Shown here: piece after piece, positions 1 to 6,743 of the stretch
Layout of the letters: each line of letters begins with the position of its first letter
How positions within the stretch are numbered: position 1 is the stretch's first letter
Assembly: GCA_021153985.1 (NCBI GenBank)
Contig: JAJKJM010000072.1
Coordinates: 1-44,631 of the forward strand
From: Polaromonas sp.
Lineage (GTDB): Bacteria; Pseudomonadota; Gammaproteobacteria; Burkholderiales; Burkholderiaceae_C
Reading direction: 5' to 3'
DNA: 44,631 nt
Program-made: the position numbers and the translations under genes
Notes under the pieces: generated by a model
What the model saw: only the letters and a program-made list of their open reading frames with translations
Told to the model about the DNA's origin: nothing
Databases searched by the model: none

Positions 1-2
1 CG

Positions 3-395
3 CACGAGTGGTTTGTGATTGACGCGACCGACAAGGTCCTCGGACGAGTAGCCAGCGAAGTTGCTCTCCGTTTGCGCGGCAAACACAAGGCCATTTATAC
101 GCCTCACGTCGATACCGGTGACTTCATCGTCATCATCAACGCAGCCCAGCTGCGCGTCACCGGCGCCAAGTCGACTGACAAGATCTACTATCGCCATTCC
201 GGTTATCCAGGCGGCATCACTGCCACCAATTTCCGCGACATGCAAGCCAAGCACCCCGGCCGCGCTTTGGAAAAAGCCGTCAAGGGCATGCTGCCCAAGG
301 GCCCGCTCGGCTACGCCATGATCAAGAAACTCAAGGTGTACGGTGGTGCAGAGCACCCGCATACCGCCCAACAGCCCAAAGTGCTGGACATCTAA
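3..395 (+). CDS. rplM: 50S ribosomal protein L13 (5' end cut by window)
   Basis: Structural protein of the large ribosomal subunit, an early assembly protein that contacts 23S rRNA. The reading frame is open from base 3 and begins [15 protein letters not shown], the L13 N-terminal motif, so about a dozen residues lie before the window. The in-frame GTG at 15 is internal and not the true start. The middle ([12 protein letters not shown]) and C-terminal ([19 protein letters not shown]) signatures are complete. It is followed after 10 bases by rpsI, the conserved bacterial L13-S9 operon, with the rpsI ribosome binding site (aaggag) placed just after the rplM stop. Identification is secure; only the missing 5' end is uncertain. 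Confidence 0.97.
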   Translation, partial: HEWFVIDATDKVLGRVASEVALRLRGKHKAIYTPHVDTGDFIVIINAAQLRVTGAKSTDKIYYRHSGYPGGITATNFRDMQAKHPGRALEKAVKGMLPKGPLGYAMIKKLKVYGGAEHPHTAQQPKVLDI

Positions 396-405
396 GGAGC
401 CATTG

Positions 406-798
406 ATGATTGGTGAATGGAACAATGGCACCGGCCGTCGCAAATCCAGCGTCGCCCGCGTGTTTATCAAAAAAGGCACCGGCAAGATCACGATCAATGA
501 CCGTGACATCCAGGTGTTCTTCGGTCGTGAAACCTCGATCATGATCTGCCGCCAACCCCTGTTTCTGACGAACCACGTCGAGACGTTTGACATCATGGTC
601 AACGTCCACGGCGGCGGCGAGTCCGGCCAGGCCGGTGCAGTGCGCCACGGTATCACCCGTGCCCTGATCGATTACGACGCAACGCTCAAGCCGGCCCTGA
701 GCCAGGCTGGCTTTGTGACCCGTGACGCACGTGAAGTCGAACGTAAAAAGGTCGGTTTCCGCTCAGCTCGCCGTCGCAAGCAGTTCAGCAAGCGCTAA
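406..798 (+). CDS. rpsI: 30S ribosomal protein S9
   Basis: Small-subunit ribosomal protein whose C-terminal tail reaches the P-site tRNA. The 130-residue product starts [20 protein letters not shown], carries the family core ([19 protein letters not shown]) and ends in the typical basic tail with [12 protein letters not shown]. The ATG at 406 is chosen because aaggag lies just upstream and the length matches S9. It is co-transcribed with rplM and followed by a strong intrinsic terminator, which closes the operon. Nothing unusual is visible. Confidence 0.98.
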   Translation: MIGEWNNGTGRRKSSVARVFIKKGTGKITINDRDIQVFFGRETSIMICRQPLFLTNHVETFDIMVNVHGGGESGQAGAVRHGITRALIDYDATLKPALSQAGFVTRDAREVERKKVGFRSARRRKQFSKR

Positions 799-824
799 TT
801 CGACATTTAGCCGCTTCGCCTCCC

Positions 825-861
825 AAAAAAGCCGCCTGGTTTTATGCCTGGCGGCTTTTTT
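825..861 (+). terminator. intrinsic terminator of the rplM-rpsI operon
   Basis: An A-run followed by GCCGCC, a short loop, GGCGGC and a T-run forms a stable GC stem with a U tail 27 bases after the rpsI stop. The symmetric A and T tracts could also let it work on the opposite strand. Confidence 0.85.
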
Positions 862-1079
862 CATGGGCCGCCGTTTTGGCTGTTTTCAGGCGATTTGAAC
901 GCCGTTTCGGGCTTTTCGGGGCAGCGAAGCGCTTCAACGCGGGCAGGGTGCCTTCATATAGATAACCGGATGCAAACGCTTACCCGTGCTTTACCGGCCT
1001 GGTGGGGTTTTTGGCCTTCACACGCCTTTGTCTGCGTGCACAATGCACGCTCTCGAACCGAAAACCGCAGGGCCTCTCT

Positions 1080-1787
1080 TTGAAATTTCGCCTGTTTCGC
1101 CGTCGCCTGACCATCAGTTCCCCGCGCATGTCGGTGCGCAGTTCGCTCCCCTGGCCCCTGCGCTGGATCGCCGGCGCCCTGATGCTGGGGTTTTCCGGCG
1201 CCATCGCCCTCTGGGCTTTTGAATTTGGCAAAGACATCACGGGCACGGACACCGGCAGCAAAGAGGAACTGATCATGCTGCGGCAGGAATTGGCCAGCCT
1301 GCGCGCCGACCGCGACAAGGCCCAATCCATTGCCAATACCTCGGGCAGCCTCCTGACCGCCGAAAAGGCCGCGCAGGAAAAAATGATGAGCCAGATCAAG
1401 CAGCTGGAAAGCGACAACCGCAGCTTGCGCGACGATCTGGGGTTTTTTGAGAAGCTGTTGCCGGCCGGCAGCACCGAAGTGGCCACCATCCGCAGCCTGC
1501 AGGCTGAAAAACTGTCCGATACCCAGCTCAAGTGGCAGGTGCTGGTGATCCAGCCCGTTAAAGACGCGCCGAATTTCAACGGAAAACTGGACGTAACGCT
1601 CCATGGAACTCAAGCCGGGAAGCCCTGGTCGTTAACTTTGCCCGGAGGTCCGCAAACTTTACAGTTCAAACAGTACCGCCGTGTGGAAGGTGTCCTCGAC
1701 TTGCCCCCCTTGACCGTGGTACAAACTGTTACAGCTAAAGTCATTGAAGGAACGGCGGTCCGATCCGTCCAAACTGTCAAACTCTGA
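1080..1787 (+). CDS. membrane-anchored coiled-coil protein, DUF6776-like
   Basis: Function not established. The 235-residue product has a basic N-terminus, one hydrophobic segment near residues 25-45 (WIAGALMLGFSGAIALWAF), then a heptad-rich stretch (about 60-125, rich in E, K, Q and L) that predicts a coiled coil, and a beta-rich C-terminal domain ending SVQTVKL. This is the layout of the DUF6776-type proteins encoded next to bactofilins in Burkholderiales. The TTG at 1080 is preferred because the frame then begins with the basic KFRLFRRRLTISSPR segment; ATG 1128 is the alternative. The bactofilin gene starts 69 bases downstream in the same direction, so a role at the cell envelope together with that cytoskeletal protein is an inference. 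Confidence 0.72.
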   Translation: MKFRLFRRRLTISSPRMSVRSSLPWPLRWIAGALMLGFSGAIALWAFEFGKDITGTDTGSKEELIMLRQELASLRADRDKAQSIANTSGSLLTAEKAAQEKMMSQIKQLESDNRSLRDDLGFFEKLLPAGSTEVATIRSLQAEKLSDTQLKWQVLVIQPVKDAPNFNGKLDVTLHGTQAGKPWSLTLPGGPQTLQFKQYRRVEGVLDLPPLTVVQTVTAKVIEGTAVRSVQTVKL

Positions 1788-1856
1788 CTTCAGCCACCCC
1801 ATTCCCCCGCCCGTCCACTCGCGTTGCCCGACGCTCCCGCCACAGGAAATCTGTTT

Positions 1857-2255
1857 ATGTTTGGAAAAAAGAAGCAGCCGCCCATCAAAAGCCTGATTGC
1901 CCAGGGCAGCTGCATTGAAGGCAACCTGAAGTTCACTGACGGCCTGCGCATCGACGGTGAGGTGATTGGCGACATTCGCGCTGCCGACGGCGGCAGCATC
2001 CTGGTGATCAGCGAATCCGCCACGGTGACGGGCTCCATCCATGCCGACCATGTCATCATCAACGGCCGTGTGATGGGTCCCGTTCATGCTTCCGAGTTGC
2101 TTGAGCTGCAGCCCAAGGCCAAGATCGAAGGCGACGTGTCTTACAAGGCGCTTGAAATGCACCAGGGCGCCGTCATCTTTGGACAACTGCGCCCCACCAC
2201 CCATCCTGAGCTGGAAGAAAAACCGACGCTCAAGCTGGCCGCCAACAATATCTGA
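1857..2255 (+). CDS. bactofilin family cytoskeletal protein (CcmA-like)
   Basis: Bactofilins polymerise into nucleotide-independent filaments that scaffold cell-wall or envelope functions. The 132-residue product has the family pattern: a short membrane-proximal N-terminus (MFGKKKQPPIKSLIAQG), then a repetitive beta-helix core (IEGNLKFTDGLRIDGEVIGDI, then ATVTGSIHADHVIINGRVMG) with regularly spaced G and hydrophobic residues. The ATG at 1857 follows an aggaaa ribosome binding site. It lies directly after the coiled-coil membrane protein gene, which is a plausible membrane partner. Length is normal for the family. Confidence 0.9.
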   Translation: MFGKKKQPPIKSLIAQGSCIEGNLKFTDGLRIDGEVIGDIRAADGGSILVISESATVTGSIHADHVIINGRVMGPVHASELLELQPKAKIEGDVSYKALEMHQGAVIFGQLRPTTHPELEEKPTLKLAANNI

Positions 2256-2392
2256 AGCGGCAGGGTTGGCAAGGTAGTGAGCGCTCACAAGTAGGCGCCC
2301 AAGCTATCACGCATGGGCGGTATGGTTGATTGAATTGCTGTACTATTTGCCTATCAGAGCCGACAAGGCTCCGGGGCTGCAAGCCTCGAACC

Positions 2393-2409
2393 GCGAACCC
2401 GGGGTTCGC
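2393..2409. repeat. perfect palindrome in the erpA leader
   Basis: GCGAACCC, one central G, then GGGTTCGC: a perfect 8-bp inverted repeat about 40 bases before the erpA start codon. It could be an operator or an mRNA hairpin; no T-run follows, so it is not an obvious terminator. The rest of 2256-2449 shows no gene. Confidence 0.4.
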
Positions 2410-2449
2410 ATCCGTTTCGCTTTAGTTGCCTAAATGTATTGGAGTTCAC

Positions 2450-2815
2450 ATGAGTGCCGTTGCTGAAATTGCCCCCACCGAAATGCCCGCACCTTTTGTC
2501 TTCACCGACAGCGCCGCATCCAAGGTGGCTGAGCTGATCGCCGAAGAAGGCAATCCGGACCTGAAACTGCGCGTGTTTGTGCAGGGCGGCGGCTGCTCCG
2601 GTTTCCAGTACGGTTTCACCTTTGACGAAATCACCAACGAAGACGACACCACCATGACCAAAAATGGCGTGTCGCTGCTGATTGATGCCATGAGCTACCA
2701 GTACCTGGTGGGCGCCGAGATTGACTACAAGGACGACCTTGAAGGCGCGCAGTTCGTCATCAAAAACCCCAACGCCACCAGCACCTGCGGTTGCGGATCC
2801 AGCTTCTCTGCCTGA
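2450..2815 (+). CDS. erpA: iron-sulfur cluster insertion protein ErpA
   Basis: A-type carrier that transfers Fe-S clusters to apo-enzymes. The 121-residue product has the HesB/IscA fold signatures: [11 protein letters not shown] with the first cluster cysteine and, near the C-terminus, [11 protein letters not shown] with the other two. ATG 2450 is chosen over the upstream TTG because it follows ggag and gives the usual ErpA length with a short variable N-terminus. It is a single-gene unit with its own terminator just downstream. Confidence 0.94.
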   Translation: MSAVAEIAPTEMPAPFVFTDSAASKVAELIAEEGNPDLKLRVFVQGGGCSGFQYGFTFDEITNEDDTTMTKNGVSLLIDAMSYQYLVGAEIDYKDDLEGAQFVIKNPNATSTCGCGSSFSA

Positions 2816-2838
2816 GGCGCATCCCGACGCCCCGCTTT

Positions 2839-2864
2839 AAAAGCCGCCCCCGAGGCGGCTTTTT
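2839..2864 (+). terminator. intrinsic terminator after erpA
   Basis: AAAAGCCGCC, a five-base loop and GGCGGC followed by five T, starting 23 bases after the erpA stop. Confidence 0.85.
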
Positions 2865-2950
2865 GCTGCCCGTTCCTTTTCTTTACGCCGTTCATCTCTC
2901 CATCACCTTCAACGCGGTGAACCAAGTTCGCCCCTTTGCCTCTCTCTTTC

Positions 2951-4372
2951 ATGCAGTCCGAAGAAAAATCATTGCGCATGTTGCTCTGGCTGGTGGCCAT
3001 CGGCTTCTTTATGCAAACGCTGGACGCCACCATCGTCAACACCACCTTGCCGGCCATGGCCCGCAGCTTCGGCGAAAGCCCCCTGCGCATGCAGTCTGTC
3101 GTGGTGGCGTATTCGCTCACCATGGCCATGCTGATTCCCGCTTCGGGCTGGATTGCCGACCGCTTCGGCACGCGGCGGGTGTACGTGGGGGCGATTTCAC
3201 TGTTTGTTCTCGGCTCGATTGCCTGCGCGCTGTCGGCCAACCTGATGCAACTCGTCGCGGCCCGGGTGGTGCAGGGAATGGGCGGGGCGCTGTTGCTGCC
3301 GGTAGGCCGGCTGGCCGTGCTGCGGGCTTTTCCGCGCGAGCGCTTTTTGCAGGCCATGAGTTTTATCGCCATTCCAGGCCTGGTCGGCCCGCTGATCGGC
3401 CCCACGCTGGGTGGCTGGCTGGTCGAGGTGGCCACCTGGCACTGGGTATTCCTGATCAACATCCCGGTCGGCCTGCTGGGCGGAATGGCCACGGTGCTTT
3501 ATATGCAGGACAACCCCCGGCTGGATGTGCCGCGCTTTGACCTGGCGGGCTATCTGTTCCTGGCTTTCGGCATGGTGGCGGTGTCTCTGGCGGTCGACGG
3601 GCTGTCGGGCCTGGGTCTGAAGCAGGCGAGCGTGCTGGTGCTGCTGGTGTTTGGCATGGCCAGCCTCACGGCCTACTGGCTGCATGCCGCCAAGCGGCCC
3701 GACCCGCTGTTTTCGCCCAAGCTCTTTTCCATTCCCACGCTCAGCATCGGCTTGCTGGGCAATCTGTTTTCGCGCCTGGGCAGCTCGTGCATGCCCTTCC
3801 TGGTGCCGCTGGTGCTGCAGGTCAGCCTGGGCTACTCGCCGCTACAGGCCGGCATGATGATGGTGCCCGTCGCCGTGGCCAGCATGCTGACAAAACGCAT
3901 CACTACGCCACTCATCACGCGCTACGGCTATCGCAAGGTGCTCGTGACCAACACCGCGCTGGTGGGGCTGACGATGGCCAGTTTTGCCTTCATCACACCG
4001 GCCCAGCCGCTGTGGCTGCACATCCTGCAGCTGGCCTGTTTTGGCGCGGTCAACTCCATGCAGTTCACTGCGATGAATACCGTCACGCTGCGCGACCTGG
4101 ACAGCAGCATGGCCAGCAGCGGCAACAGCCTGCTGTCCATGGTGCAGATGCTGGCGATGAGTATGGGCGTCGCTGCAGCCGGTGCGGTGCTGGCTGCATT
4201 CACTGGCGTTTTTAGCGCCGGCGAGGCGGTGCAGACGCTGCACTCGTTTCAGGCGACGTTTGCGGCGATGGGGCTGATCACGCTCGCATCAGCGGGGATT
4301 TTTTGGCAGCTGTCGCCGCAGGTGAGGGTGGTGAAGAAGGCCGAGGCTACCGAGGCTTCCGGGCAAGGATAA
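2951..4372 (+). CDS. DHA2-family MFS drug:H+ antiporter
   Basis: Predicted inner-membrane exporter of the 14-helix DHA2 branch (EmrB/MdtD-like). The 473-residue product contains the DHA motif LDATIVNTTLPAMARS after helix 1, the MFS loop motif GWIADRFGTRRVY between helices 2 and 3, and a proline/glycine-rich helix 5 motif (IPGLVGPLIGPTLGGWL). The many hydrophobic segments run to the C-terminus, which is short and charged. ATG 2951 is preferred over an upstream TTG. No adaptor or outer-membrane partner gene lies nearby, so it may work as a single-component pump. The substrate cannot be told from sequence. Confidence 0.88.
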   Translation: MQSEEKSLRMLLWLVAIGFFMQTLDATIVNTTLPAMARSFGESPLRMQSVVVAYSLTMAMLIPASGWIADRFGTRRVYVGAISLFVLGSIACALSANLMQLVAARVVQGMGGALLLPVGRLAVLRAFPRERFLQAMSFIAIPGLVGPLIGPTLGGWLVEVATWHWVFLINIPVGLLGGMATVLYMQDNPRLDVPRFDLAGYLFLAFGMVAVSLAVDGLSGLGLKQASVLVLLVFGMASLTAYWLHAAKRPDPLFSPKLFSIPTLSIGLLGNLFSRLGSSCMPFLVPLVLQVSLGYSPLQAGMMMVPVAVASMLTKRITTPLITRYGYRKVLVTNTALVGLTMASFAFITPAQPLWLHILQLACFGAVNSMQFTAMNTVTLRDLDSSMASSGNSLLSMVQMLAMSMGVAAAGAVLAAFTGVFSAGEAVQTLHSFQATFAAMGLITLASAGIFWQLSPQVRVVKKAEATEASGQG

Positions 4373-4381
4373 ATTTTTTCA

Positions 4382-4441
4382 AGCCTTTTTGGCCTCTAGC
4401 CCAATCATCACGTGGGGTGGCGGCTCCTGAATTGATAGCAA
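4382..4441 (-). repeat. intergenic repeat, copy 1 of 3
   Basis: Read on the minus strand this begins TTTGCTATCAATTCAGGAGC and continues to ATTGGGCTAGAGGCC followed by a GC-poor tail. It matches the copies at 6543-6600 and 11224-11284. It lies between two convergent genes. Copies of this type are, to my memory, scattered in Comamonadaceae intergenic regions. Confidence 0.6.
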
Positions 4442-4451
4442 ATTCGTCTCT

Positions 4452-5399
4452 TCACCCCTTCACCCAATTCACCAAAAACACGCCTGCCACCGCCGTCACC
4501 CCACCCACCAGCAAACTGACACTCAACGCTTCTCCCAAAATCAGCCACCCCAGCAGCACCCCAAAAATCGGCACCAGGTTGTTAAACACCACAGTCCGCG
4601 CCGCGCCCAGTTGCCGTATCCCCTCGTAGTACCAGACAAAGGCCACAGCCGTGCCGAACACCCCGAGGAAGACGAGGCCCGCCCACACTTCCGGCGTGAA
4701 TGACGCGGCATGCACATGGGGGATGTCGCGCAGGGCGAGCAGGCCCAAAAACAGCGTGCCCCAGATGGCCGCCCACAGCGTGGCCAGCACGGGTGACAGG
4801 CCTTGCAGCAGCTTGCGGCCCAGCAGCGTGTACACCGCCCAGGCGCACACTGCGCCGAACATCGACAACTCACCTTTGCCCAGCGACTGTGCGATCTGTG
4901 ACAAATCTCCCCGCGTCACCACCACCCACACGCCCAGCAAGGCAAGCGCCACGCCCAGCCACCGCGTGGCCGACAGCCGGTCGCCCAGCAGCGCGGCGGC
5001 GATCAGCAGTGTGACCACCGGGTTGAGGGCGATGATCAGCGAGGTGCGGCCGGCCGGCAGCACTGACAGCGCGGTGAAAAACAGCAGGTTGTAAATAAGG
5101 ATGCCGGTCGCGCCCAGCGCCATGGTGCCCAGCAACTGGCGCCATGTGATGCGTGTGATGGCGCGCAGGCCTTCGGTGAAATGCAACGCCGCCAGCAGCG
5201 CCAGCGTGGCAAATACAAAACGGATAAAGCCGGCAGTGGCGGGCGGCAAATGCGCCGAGATTACGCGCCCGGCGATAAAAGTGCCGCCCCATAGGACCGG
5301 CACGCAGGTCAGGCGCAGGTAAAGGGTCCAGAGTTTGTTGCCCGAGGGCGCGGTGGTAGACGCCAGAGTTGCGGGGGATGTGGCAGTGGCTGTCGTCAT
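4452..5399 (-). CDS. EamA/DMT-family transporter
   Basis: Ten-helix drug/metabolite transporter built from two EamA repeats. The 315-residue product has a soluble Ala/Thr-rich N-terminus, then helices beginning LTCVPVLWGGTFIAGRVI; the second repeat begins near AVCAWAVYTLLGRKLL. The conserved end-of-repeat helices (SLIIALNPVVTLLIAAALLGDRL and NNLVPIFGVLLGWLILGEAL) are both present. Such proteins move small metabolites such as amino acids or amines across the inner membrane; the substrate is unknown. It is divergent from the LysR gene at 5508, suggesting that LysR controls it. Confidence 0.88.
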   Translation of the reverse strand: MTTATATSPATLASTTAPSGNKLWTLYLRLTCVPVLWGGTFIAGRVISAHLPPATAGFIRFVFATLALLAALHFTEGLRAITRITWRQLLGTMALGATGILIYNLLFFTALSVLPAGRTSLIIALNPVVTLLIAAALLGDRLSATRWLGVALALLGVWVVVTRGDLSQIAQSLGKGELSMFGAVCAWAVYTLLGRKLLQGLSPVLATLWAAIWGTLFLGLLALRDIPHVHAASFTPEVWAGLVFLGVFGTAVAFVWYYEGIRQLGAARTVVFNNLVPIFGVLLGWLILGEALSVSLLVGGVTAVAGVFLVNWVKG

Positions 5400-5507
5400 T
5401 TTTTTGGGGGGCTGAAGTTGGTGGAAAGAGGTAAATGCGGTAGATTGGATCCATGAGATTAATTGTTAAATCACTCACTCACAAATGAGCCTTCACTCAT
5501 ACCCATC
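5400..5507. promoter_or_regulatory. divergent promoter region of the EamA and LysR genes
   Basis: A 108-base gap between divergent starts contains an AT-rich core (taattgttaaat) and repeated CACTCA / TCACTCAT motifs at about 5473-5500, immediately before the LysR start. Repeats in this position are typical LysR-binding sites; the assignment is inferred from position. Confidence 0.4.
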
Positions 5508-6434
5508 ATGACCCTGGCCCAACTCGAAGTACTGATCACCCTGGACGAATGCCGCAGTTTTTCGCGCGCGGCGATGCGGCTGGGCACCACGCAGTCGGCC
5601 GTCAGCCACGCCCTGCGCGCGCTGGAGACGCAGTTCGGCGTCAAGCTCGCGCAGCGCGATGCGTCCGGCGTGACGATGACCGACGCCGGCGAGCGCCTGC
5701 TGCTGCGCGCACGCGAAATGACGGCCCTGGCTGCCACCATGACGCAGGAACTGGGTGATGCGAAGGAGCTGAAAACCGGTACGCTGCGCATCGGGTCCTT
5801 CGGCCCCACCTCCACCGTCAACTTGCTGCCGCCCTTGTTGGCCGCGTTCAAAAAACGCCACCCCGGCGCGCAGGTGCGCATTGAAGAAGAGAGCGACGAA
5901 GTGATCGACGACTGGCTGCTGCAAAAGCGCGTCGAGCTCGGCTTTGTCGTGGTGCCCGACGAGCGCTTTGAGGTGCTGCCGCTGGTGCAGGACGAGTTTG
6001 TCGCCATCTTGCCGGCAGGCCATCCGCTGGCCAAACACAAGGCTGTGCCCATCAGTGCGCTGACGGGGCTGGACTTCGTATTGACCGAAGCCGGCTGCGG
6101 CCCGGTCATCGTGCCCATCCTGCAAAAGAACATCGCGCTGCCGAAAGTGCTGTACCACTTCACGCAGATCATCTCCATCCTGCAGTTTGTGCAGCAGGGG
6201 CTGGCGGTGTCGGTCGCGGCTCGCCTGGCGCTGCCCGATGCGCCGCCGGGGGTGGTCTACCGCCCGCTGCTGCCCACGCAGCCGCGCACAGTGGGGCTGG
6301 CCTGCCTGGACGTCGCCAAACTCTCGCCGCTCGCGCGGGCCTTTTGGGACCTGGCGAGCGAGCAGGCTAGGGCGCGGAAGAACATTGCCGGCAAGGCAGA
6401 AACGCGGACGCGTTCAAAGCTGGTCGAGGCATAA
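5508..6434 (+). CDS. LysR-family transcriptional regulator
   Basis: DNA-binding regulator with an N-terminal winged helix-turn-helix (residues 1-60; FSRAAMRLGTTQSAVSHALRALE) and a periplasmic-binding-protein-like effector domain (about 90-290; TLRIGSFGPTSTVNLLPPLL). The 308-residue length is typical. ATG 5508 starts directly at the HTH domain (MTLAQLEVLITL), as in the family. Being divergent from the EamA transporter gene, it probably regulates that gene and itself. The ligand cannot be inferred. Confidence 0.9.
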   Translation: MTLAQLEVLITLDECRSFSRAAMRLGTTQSAVSHALRALETQFGVKLAQRDASGVTMTDAGERLLLRAREMTALAATMTQELGDAKELKTGTLRIGSFGPTSTVNLLPPLLAAFKKRHPGAQVRIEEESDEVIDDWLLQKRVELGFVVVPDERFEVLPLVQDEFVAILPAGHPLAKHKAVPISALTGLDFVLTEAGCGPVIVPILQKNIALPKVLYHFTQIISILQFVQQGLAVSVAARLALPDAPPGVVYRPLLPTQPRTVGLACLDVAKLSPLARAFWDLASEQARARKNIAGKAETRTRSKLVEA

Positions 6435-6542
6435 GGGGTAGGGTCTCAATTGGCGTCAGGCCGCGACGTGAGTTTCACGCCGGCGGTGCTGTGACGCTTT
6501 GACACATCTTCGGCCTCGCGGCGTCATTTCATCAATGCCGGA

Positions 6543-6600
6543 TTGCTATCTATTTGATAGCTATAGGCGTATATGTACATTGGGCTGCAGGCCATTTTTT
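6543..6600 (+). repeat. intergenic repeat, copy 2 of 3
   Basis: TTGCTATCTATTTGATAGCT followed by GCGTATATGTACATTGGGCTGCAGGCC and a T-rich end. It shares its start and its TTGGGCT..AG core with the copies at 4382-4441 (inverted) and 11224-11284. It sits in the 309-base gap 6435-6743, where nothing else is visible. Confidence 0.6.
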
Positions 6601-6743
6601 CATGAATTTCTAGGGCTGATGGCATCATCTCGCGCCGCAGATACCGCGGTCCGCGCCCGTCCCCCCATCAAGTACCATCAGCCCAACCATAAGCGGGCAT
6701 AGCATCTTCGCAGTATGTAACAAGAGAAGAGGGAGGGTGGGTC